Part shown: piece after piece, positions 37,292 through 42,578 of the stretch | Numbering within the stretch: the stretch's first letter is position 1 | Layout of the letters: every line of letters starts with the position of its first letter | Origin: a virus | Length of the DNA: 42,578 nucleotides | Virus record (IMG/VR): IMGVR_UViG_3300031759_000056 | Location: 1 to 42,578 of that record | Strand: one strand, 5' to 3' | Position numbers and translations under genes: made by a program | Notes under the pieces: generated by a model | The model's database searches: none | Told to the model about the DNA's origin: nothing | What the model saw: the letters and a program-made list of their open reading frames with translations, nothing else

Positions 37292-39648
37292 TATCTTCTA
37301 CCATCTGGTTTAACATCAATACGAGGCACACCAAGTTGCCATGCCACACCTAGTCCTGTAGATGTAATATTAAATGCCATTTGACGAGCACGAAGTCTAG
37401 TATAAACTTCACCACTAAATTGTTGGATTGGATACTCTGAAACTGATGTATAGTTATTTGCACTTATCACAGAATCAACATCTGAAGTAACTACAGTAGC
37501 ACCTGAATTTTGACGGCCATATAAGGTCATGGTGACAGACGGATTATTGACTGTAGATCCGTTAAAGTTTACATCAGGTAACATACGCCATACAAAGCCT
37601 AAATGGTCTCCAGCATCAATACCAAAATCAGAAGACTGTATGTAAGAAGTAATAGGTTGTGGGCTTGATGTTGAAACATCATCTGTACCAACCTCATGAT
37701 AAAGAAGCCTATTATTATAATCTGCTGCTACTGGGTATGGGTTAATACCATATTGTAACCATGCAGTACGAGCCATTGTTCCATATGTCCAAACCTTATC
37801 TAAATAGTTGTAAATCACATATTTGTCAATTTGATTTGAACCACTTGAGTTACTTACATAGAACCACCAAACTTCGTTATAGCCCTCATTAGATCCAGAA
37901 AAGACTTGGAATGATTGGTTAGTATTGATGTCATCAAATACATACTGACGTAATGAACATGGTAATGTGGAAACAGTACCGTTATACATATAGAATTTAT
38001 CTTTACCCATCCAATAAGTTACGTTATTAACTGTGACTGCTGAATTAGGTGACATGATAGAAATATTATCCATCAATACTTGGAATGACCAAACATAAGG
38101 GAATCCAATATACTGCATAGAGTAAAGACAAGAATCAGTCCAAATCAATATTTCTTGACGTGTAGTTTGAGATTGCATAATGTAAGAACCATTCGTCAAT
38201 TGGAACTCACCAGATTGATTTGTGGTACTTGGTACCCAAGTAAATTGGTTAGCTTGATCTGACCAACGTACAAGCATGGGATTGAATGCTGTGTTTGGGT
38301 TTGATGGGTTATAAGAATTAGCACCCATAGCAATTAAGAATTGTTGGATAGGAGCTGATAAAATTTGATTAGTTTCTAATGGAACAAACTGTTGATAGGT
38401 ATAAGATGTTCCAGGTACAGTAGAATTAGATGCTAAGCTACTTAAAGCTACAGCACGAGTAGATACGCCATTTGCAGCTACCCAATAGTAAATAGGTCCA
38501 CCACGAGGTGCTATGGCTAAGTCTGCACCATAGTTATCATTTGTCCAAAGTCTTAATTGTAGAGCTATACCAGATGTATAACCTGTGCCCCAACCACGAG
38601 ATCCTTCTTGCACATTAATATAAACAGAAGATCCACCACCTGTAGCTGATGATGTGGCTTTGTATGAATTAGGTAAAGTAATTGTAAATCCAGCAGCCGA
38701 TATATTGGATATTTGGAATGTATTATTTAGCACAGCTGCAGGAACGCCTCCTACAGAAGCTGCTCCACTCAATGCTACGGTAACTATAGCTGCAGTACCT
38801 GAACCTGTACCAACATTAGTAGCAGTAAAGACGGTGCCTACAGCTGTTGAAGATGCACCAATAGATGTCCAGTTTGTTGTGCCAGACGCTACAATTTGAT
38901 ATTGTTGACCTACGACTAAAGCGGTTGCATTGACAATAAAAGTATTTGAGAAAGCAATAGTAACTGTAGAACTTGATGCAGTGGTCGTAATTGGATTAGC
39001 ACTCATCAAGACAGGTGATGTAGTATCTCCACCCCAAGGACCAGATCCCCATCCCGTGCCTACTGTTTCTGTGACTAGACCTACTGGATATTCATATTGA
39101 GCTGTGACTGTGCCTCCACCTGTGGCTGTAGAAGAAGCCGCATTAGATGAAGTGACTGTGTATTGAGTAGCATTTAAAAAAGATGCAACGATATATTCAT
39201 TATTGGCATTAATACCAGAAGTGGCAATGTTGATACCGCCTACATTTGATGTAGCTGAAAGAAGAACATAATCACCTACATTAGGTGAATAGTTACCATC
39301 TGTAATAGTTAACACATATGAAGAAGCAACAGTAGCAATAGCTGCTGTGAGTGAACTTGTATAAGATATAGGTGTAATGTCATTATAAGTACCACCAAAG
39401 TAAATATAATACTTAGAGCTAGTTCCTACACCAATATAGCTTGAAAGACCGTTAAGATTAATCCATGACCATAAAGCACGGCAAACACCTACATATTGAC
39501 TTGGATTAACCTGAACCCAGCCACCAATTTTTTCTGGAAGACCTGATCTAAAACGAACTTTATCAGAAAGATAAAATCCACCTTCGTTACTGTAATCAGT
39601 ACCTTCTCGGTTAACGCCTGGTCTATATGTGAGTTTTTGTAATGGCAT
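37291..39648 (-). CDS. tail protein, probable tail tube or stabilisation component
   Basis: 785 residues. The start PLQKLTYRPGVNREGTDYSN and blocks such as FYLSDKVRFRSGLPEKIGGW are typical of large beta-rich tail or head-completion proteins of aquatic podovirus-like phages. About 225-290 is an inserted Thr/Gly domain with TSIGASSTAVGTVFTATN, seen in many phage fibers and probably a beta insertion on the surface. The C-terminal part is beta-rich (propeller-like WV, WW strands). It sits between endolysin and small tail genes. Confidence 0.65.
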   Translation of the reverse strand: MPLQKLTYRPGVNREGTDYSNEGGFYLSDKVRFRSGLPEKIGGWVQVNPSQYVGVCRALWSWINLNGLSSYIGVGTSSKYYIYFGGTYNDITPISYTSSLTAAIATVASSYVLTITDGNYSPNVGDYVLLSATSNVGGINIATSGINANNEYIVASFLNATQYTVTSSNAASSTATGGGTVTAQYEYPVGLVTETVGTGWGSGPWGGDTTSPVLMSANPITTTASSSTVTIAFSNTFIVNATALVVGQQYQIVASGTTNWTSIGASSTAVGTVFTATNVGTGSGTAAIVTVALSGAASVGGVPAAVLNNTFQISNISAAGFTITLPNSYKATSSATGGGSSVYINVQEGSRGWGTGYTSGIALQLRLWTNDNYGADLAIAPRGGPIYYWVAANGVSTRAVALSSLASNSTVPGTSYTYQQFVPLETNQILSAPIQQFLIAMGANSYNPSNPNTAFNPMLVRWSDQANQFTWVPSTTNQSGEFQLTNGSYIMQSQTTRQEILIWTDSCLYSMQYIGFPYVWSFQVLMDNISIMSPNSAVTVNNVTYWMGKDKFYMYNGTVSTLPCSLRQYVFDDINTNQSFQVFSGSNEGYNEVWWFYVSNSSGSNQIDKYVIYNYLDKVWTYGTMARTAWLQYGINPYPVAADYNNRLLYHEVGTDDVSTSSPQPITSYIQSSDFGIDAGDHLGFVWRMLPDVNFNGSTVNNPSVTMTLYGRQNSGATVVTSDVDSVISANNYTSVSEYPIQQFSGEVYTRLRARQMAFNITSTGLGVAWQLGVPRIDVKPDGRR

Positions 39649-39649
39649 A

Positions 39650-40237
39650 TTATTCTAGTACGTCTAATACCTTATTAATTTTCATAACACGATCATCAAG
39701 GCCAAGTATACCGCCATTAATGCGTTTTGTCATATTTGTGTAGTCTTGTGCATCAGCTAAAATGTTTAGCCCATGTTTGTTCCAGAACCAGCCAGCAGAC
39801 AATACAGCCCCAGTAGGTTCAGAAATAAGGTCAGGATTATCCAAAAGATCCAAGCCCAATGCTTCTCCACAATTCTTGTAATTATCTTTACCAGTGATTT
39901 GTATAACACCACGACCAATGTATTTGAATCCATCTCCATCCTCCGTGTTACCCATACGTCCTGCATAAACTTTATTAGCAATCTTTTCTTGATTATGGGC
40001 ATATTGATTCGCTGTATCAAGATCAGGAAAACGACTAGGCCATGTTTTCATAAGTGATTCAGCACTATAATTAAGGTTTTCTTTTACAAACTTAAAGTTA
40101 CCAGATTCATGTTGGCATTGACCAATAAATGCAGCAATACGTCTATTAGAATCTAAAGCATATTTTTTAAGTGCTTGATTGATAGGGTCAAGCCATTTTA
40201 AGTCTATACCAAGCTCTTGTAATTGAGATTCGTTCAT
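39650..40237 (-). CDS. GH19 (chitinase class I-like) endolysin
   Basis: 195 residues. AAFIGQCQHESGNF with catalytic Glu44, YAGRMGNTEDGDGFKYIGRG and GVIQITGKDNY are the GH19 lysozyme-type signature. It cleaves peptidoglycan at the end of infection. No signal peptide, so release needs the holin two genes upstream. It overlaps the Rz gene by 4 bases. Confidence 0.9.
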   Translation of the reverse strand: MNESQLQELGIDLKWLDPINQALKKYALDSNRRIAAFIGQCQHESGNFKFVKENLNYSAESLMKTWPSRFPDLDTANQYAHNQEKIANKVYAGRMGNTEDGDGFKYIGRGVIQITGKDNYKNCGEALGLDLLDNPDLISEPTGAVLSAGWFWNKHGLNILADAQDYTNMTKRINGGILGLDDRVMKINKVLDVLE

Positions 40238-40641
40238 TTAACACCTAATTGGAGGTTGATGAATTCTTGGAGGCTGATGACGTGTTCTGTCTCGTCTGCA
40301 CAGTCTCTGGTAATAGATAAATAGTCTTTGGTTGAGCCATTAGGGAGTCTGAAGGTGTTGCTGGTGTCGGACACTGCACTGCCACTGGAACTAGGCTTGT
40401 GCATCCCGTCATAATAAGCGTGAAGAGAATTAAGCTTTTTTTCATAGTTGTCTGTTACCTTTGTTGTTATTTCTTTTTGTTGAGCTAATACGACTTTGTT
40501 GTGTTCTTCTTGGATTTTTCCTTGAGCTTCAACATCAGTCTTAAATGCTACAAATCGTAGATGTTCTACATACCATCCACCTATAGCTGCACCTGTGATA
40601 GCTATACCAAAGAATGCAAGTCTAATATATAGAAGGATCAT
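40234..40641 (-). CDS. Rz: Rz-like i-spanin (inner membrane)
   Basis: 135 residues: N-terminal membrane anchor (LYIRLAFFGIAITGAAIGGW), then a periplasmic coiled-coil region (DVEAQGKIQEEHNKVVLAQQ), then a Ser-rich linker and a helical end. The topology is that of Rz proteins, which with an outer membrane partner fuse the membranes. The lipoprotein Rz1 is nested in its second half in another frame. Confidence 0.8.
   Translation of the reverse strand: MILLYIRLAFFGIAITGAAIGGWYVEHLRFVAFKTDVEAQGKIQEEHNKVVLAQQKEITTKVTDNYEKKLNSLHAYYDGMHKPSSSGSAVSDTSNTFRLPNGSTKDYLSITRDCADETEHVISLQEFINLQLGVK
40245..40445 (-). CDS. Rz1: Rz1-like o-spanin lipoprotein nested inside Rz
   Basis: 66 residues in a different frame, entirely inside Rz. 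Lipobox LTLIMTGC, Cys15 the lipidated residue, followed by a Pro/Ser/Thr-rich mature part, as in Rz1. Nested Rz/Rz1 pairs are well known in lambda. Start MKKSLILFTL. Confidence 0.8.
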   Translation of the reverse strand: MKKSLILFTLIMTGCTSLVPVAVQCPTPATPSDSLMAQPKTIYLLPETVQTRQNTSSASKNSSTSN

Positions 40642-40868
40642 TCTTTATCTTTTTGTGTTGCTGCTTTAGCACCAATAGCTACACCACTTCCACTTAACAC
40701 TGAACCAAATCCAATGCCTAATTGTGAAAAGTCAAATGATGATCCATGAAATACATGAACCAATGCACATGCTGAAAATGTGAGTACAGCTACAATTGCT
40801 ACAAATCTAGCAATACAAAATGTTTGATTATCGTCTTCAGTTAAGATGTCTTTAATGAGTTTATTCAT
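40638..40868 (-). CDS. holin
   Basis: 76 residues with two hydrophobic segments (about 19-42, VAIVAVLTFSACALVHVF; and 48-66, SQLGIGFGSVLSGSGVAIGA), short acidic N-terminus and charged C-terminal tail QKDKE. This is the usual shape of small phage holins, which release the endolysin. ATG has AGGAAA upstream; the stop overlaps the Rz start by 4 bases. The N-terminal FCIARFVAIV matches a common phage holin start. Confidence 0.7.
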   Translation of the reverse strand: MNKLIKDILTEDDNQTFCIARFVAIVAVLTFSACALVHVFHGSSFDFSQLGIGFGSVLSGSGVAIGAKAATQKDKE

Positions 40869-40869
40869 A

Positions 40870-41265
40870 TTAGTTTCCTAAAGGATTTATTGTGGCCTTA
40901 CGTAATGCTTTCATTTGCTCATTCATTGAAGTAATGGCAGCATTAACTTCTTGTGTATTACCTTTTGCCATAGCAATAGCTTCTCTTGAAGTTGCTAGTG
41001 CATCAGATGATTTTTCTTGCATTCTGACAGAGGTATCTTGTAATGATGCAATACGTTCTTGTTGTGATTTAGATTGAACTTCTAATGTGTTAATGCGGGT
41101 TTGAATATCCTCCAAACCTTTAACAGATTCAATCGTTGAAACCATTTCGTTGTAACGGGTTATTGCCAAGTAAGCTCCGCCACCTATAATCGGCAATGCG
41201 GTCAAGATTATCCCCAGTATCATTTGAGGTGATAAAGTCAATGAGAAAGTCTTGTTGTTTTCCAT
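40870..41265 (-). CDS. membrane-anchored coiled-coil protein in lysis cassette
   Basis: 131 residues. N-terminal cytoplasmic lead, one membrane helix (MILGIILTALPIIGGGAYLA, about 15-34), then coiled coil to the end. AGGA lies 8 bases before the ATG. The place just before the holin suggests a lysis accessory or antiholin, or a membrane-bound virion factor. The first 137 bases overlap the C-terminus of the upstream secreted protein in another frame. Confidence 0.6.
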   Translation of the reverse strand: MENNKTFSLTLSPQMILGIILTALPIIGGGAYLAITRYNEMVSTIESVKGLEDIQTRINTLEVQSKSQQERIASLQDTSVRMQEKSSDALATSREAIAMAKGNTQEVNAAITSMNEQMKALRKATINPLGN

Positions 41266-42379
41266 ATTCTTGTTCCTGTATTAAAGTTATATATTCAGTT
41301 AACTGTTGTTGTTGCATGTTATAGCCTGTATTGAGCATTTGCATACTCATTACAATGCCAAAACCAGGCACTATTTCTTTGCCTTTTGGTACAGTTGTTT
41401 GAACTGTGGTAGTAGTGTTTGAGCTACTTGAGGTATTACTTGAGCTTGTGCTCGTTGTATTCGTTGATGCTGTCGTTGAGTTTGATGGGGTACTCACAAT
41501 AACAGGGTTTTGTGGAACATCCACAGGTTGCACAGCCGTTTGGGTTGTACTCTTGGATATAACCGAATTCGGATTCGTTGGACTTATTGGACTTATAGGG
41601 CTCACTGGGTTGTTTATATTCGTAGCTGTCATTATACATGTATTGGAAGTCGTTGCCCAATCCGACCATGTTGGCGTGGAATATGGATCCGAACAGCTGG
41701 AGGATCTGTTTTGTATGATGCTTCCAGTATACCCAGGTTGGCATGACAGAGTCTGCGTTTGAACCGAGGGATTGCATGTTGCTGGATCTGGACTGCAACT
41801 GTTTGTTGTTGTTACCCATCCACTGTCTGAAGGCTGACCATAAGGATCCGAACACGTTACTGTGTCCGTTTGTATAATAGTCCCTGAGAAGTGCGTCTGA
41901 CAACTTAACGTCCTTGTAGTTTGTGATGCGTGGCAAGTTGGTGGGTCTTGAACACACGAATTGCTGATAGTGGTCCACTGACCAGGTACGGGTTGACCAT
42001 AAGGATTTGGACAACTCGTTGTTGCTTGTTGGGTAATCTGTCCTGTGTAATGTATTGGACATGTTAATACCTGTTGTGACGTTGATGTCTGGCAAGTCGG
42101 TGGTGCTGGTGAACAATTATTGCTTGTTGTTGTCCATGGTCCCCAAGACTGCGTTGAACAAAAGTATTGCCTAGATTGGTTAATATTTCCAATTTGGTTT
42201 GGACCGCATGATAAAGACTGAAATTCAATCTGACTAATACATGGCGGAGGAACATAGCACACTGGATGGCCATATTGTTGAGACAATTGATTACACCAAT
42301 CAGTAAATTGATCTGCATATGCGTTAACTCCAGTTAGTAAGGCGGTAACAAGACCAACCATTTGTATTATTTTTAGCAT
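41129..42379 (-). CDS. secreted Cys-repeat protein
   Basis: 416 residues. Signal peptide MLKIIQMVGLVTALLTGVNA (cut near 22). Residues 47-248 hold four repeats of about 50 residues, each with four Cys (47/58/74/89, 96/107/123/142, 149/160/176/195, 202/213/229/248) and ending W-x-T-T-x-S/N-x-C. This looks like disulfide-bonded repeats, perhaps thrombospondin-like. Residues 250-330 are Pro then Ser/Thr/Asn-rich linker; the rest is helical. Exported by the host, it may act in the periplasm or on the surface. No enzymatic motif. No clear ribosome binding site. Confidence 0.6.
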   Translation of the reverse strand: MLKIIQMVGLVTALLTGVNAYADQFTDWCNQLSQQYGHPVCYVPPPCISQIEFQSLSCGPNQIGNINQSRQYFCSTQSWGPWTTTSNNCSPAPPTCQTSTSQQVLTCPIHYTGQITQQATTSCPNPYGQPVPGQWTTISNSCVQDPPTCHASQTTRTLSCQTHFSGTIIQTDTVTCSDPYGQPSDSGWVTTTNSCSPDPATCNPSVQTQTLSCQPGYTGSIIQNRSSSCSDPYSTPTWSDWATTSNTCIMTATNINNPVSPISPISPTNPNSVISKSTTQTAVQPVDVPQNPVIVSTPSNSTTASTNTTSTSSSNTSSSSNTTTTVQTTVPKGKEIVPGFGIVMSMQMLNTGYNMQQQQLTEYITLIQEQEYGKQQDFLIDFITSNDTGDNLDRIADYRWRSLLGNNPLQRNGFND

Positions 42380-42527
42380 ATCTAAGTAATGTAGTTCTTG
42401 GTATATTAGTTTTTATACTAGCTTCTATAGATCCTAAATAAGTAATACCATTTTTATTTATATTGTTAGAAACCCCAATATAAGACTTATTATTTTCAAT
42501 GCATTTAATTGCATAAACTGCTATCAT
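42324..42527 (-). CDS. truncated GIY-YIG/NUMOD homing-endonuclease-like protein
   Basis: 67 residues. YAIKCIENNKSYIGVS matches the GIY-YIG start (Y-x-I-x-n-x-x-N-x-K-x-Y-I-G-x-S); then, without the rest of the nuclease domain, a NUMOD-like DNA-binding segment IEASIKTNIPRTTLLRYAKN and GWSCYRL follows. The catalytic Arg and Glu of GIY-YIG enzymes are missing, so it should be inactive. It overlaps the secreted-protein gene by 56 bases and follows the end of the fragment at the right edge. Possibly a mobile-element relic. Confidence 0.55.
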   Translation of the reverse strand: MIAVYAIKCIENNKSYIGVSNNINKNGITYLGSIEASIKTNIPRTTLLRYAKNNTNGWSCYRLTNWS

Positions 42528-42578
42528 TTTTTAGAGTCCAATACAGGAACTACAAGTTTTTGATAGTAATCTTCACCG
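42524..42578 (-). CDS. 3' end of a leftward gene cut by the right edge, possibly the capsid gene
   Basis: One frame from the edge reads GEDYYQKLVVPVLDSKK and stops at 42524 (TGA overlapping the next ATG, the usual ATGA junction). If the window ends are joined directly, the capsid frame instead adds AVKITIKNL and stops at 42550. A one-base difference at the join would turn one reading into the other. Either way it is likely the end of the gene that precedes the GIY-YIG fragment in the leftward operon. Confidence 0.35.
   Translation of the reverse strand, partial: GEDYYQKLVVPVLDSKK

Noticed and set aside
41436-42116. 226-codon frame in another phase of the secreted-protein gene
   Set aside because: It has no ribosome site, odd composition and runs opposite in phase to the Cys-repeat frame, whose regular repeats and signal peptide show which frame is real.
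1-42578. Integrase, repressor/Cro pair or attachment site marking a temperate phage
   Set aside because: No tyrosine or serine recombinase motif and no core repeat were found; the LexA-like and ribbon-helix-helix proteins alone do not show lysogeny.
1-42578. Other PQQ genes (pqqB, C, D, E) or methanol dehydrogenase genes
   Set aside because: None of the encoded proteins shows radical-SAM CxxxCxxC, PqqC or PqqD patterns or dehydrogenase propellers; only pqqA is present.
1-42578. tRNA genes and CRISPR arrays
   Set aside because: No T-arm (GGTTCGAATCC-like) plus acceptor pairing was found in the gaps, and no regularly spaced repeats.

Overview
The window looks like most or all of the genome of a tailed, apparently virulent double-stranded DNA phage, about 42.6 kb and AT-rich by eye. 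It holds a full virion, packaging and lysis gene set and an early replication and recombination set. I see no integrase, partition system, rRNA, tRNA or CRISPR array. The virion genes resemble those of podovirus-like phages known mainly from aquatic metagenomes: a gpT-like capsid protein, an 847-residue portal, a GroES-like protein and giant Gln/Ala-rich internal proteins. The host is inferred, not seen. A 23-codon gene for PqqA, the peptide precursor of the cofactor PQQ, points to a PQQ-using bacterium, plausibly an AT-rich aquatic methylotroph of the Methylophilaceae.

Layout. (1) 1-9574, leftward: packaging and head operon, read from terS at 9574 through a LexA-like winged-helix protein, terL, a 2OG-Fe(II) oxygenase, portal, GroES-like protein, scaffold-like protein and major capsid protein, which runs off the left edge. 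(2) 9575-9891: divergent control region, with a sigma70-like promoter for terS overlapped by a Fur-box-like palindrome. (3) 9892-14755, rightward: a SprT-like metalloprotein, about fifteen very small tightly packed genes, then a SleB-type cell wall hydrolase. (4) 14752-18425, leftward: a TOPRIM primase-like protein, an SF2 helicase and small genes. (5) 18426-19220: a structured non-coding divergent region with terminator, palindromes and promoter. (6) 19221-29573, rightward: recombination and nucleic-acid genes (PD-(D/E)XK nuclease, DUF3310, ERF annealing protein, SSB-like protein, a truncated polymerase exonuclease, HNH-like protein, second SprT-like protein, phosphoesterase, RusA) and many small genes. 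Inserted among them on the opposite strand is pqqA with its own ribosome binding site and terminator. (7) 29560-42578, leftward: internal virion proteins, tail proteins, GH19 endolysin, Rz/Rz1 spanins, holin, a secreted Cys-repeat protein and a GIY-YIG remnant.

Blocks 1 and 7 point the same way and would form one continuous late operon if the two window ends are joined, so the window is probably a circularly permuted genome opened near the 3' end of the capsid gene. No replicative DNA polymerase domain is present; the phage seems to bring helicase, primase-like and recombination functions and to rely on the host polymerase.

Most notable are the phage-borne pqqA cassette, the Fur-like operator on the terS promoter, the orphan polymerase exonuclease with a hybrid N-terminus, the enrichment of the octamer GTTTAAAC (14 copies by my count), and the structured region 18426-19220.
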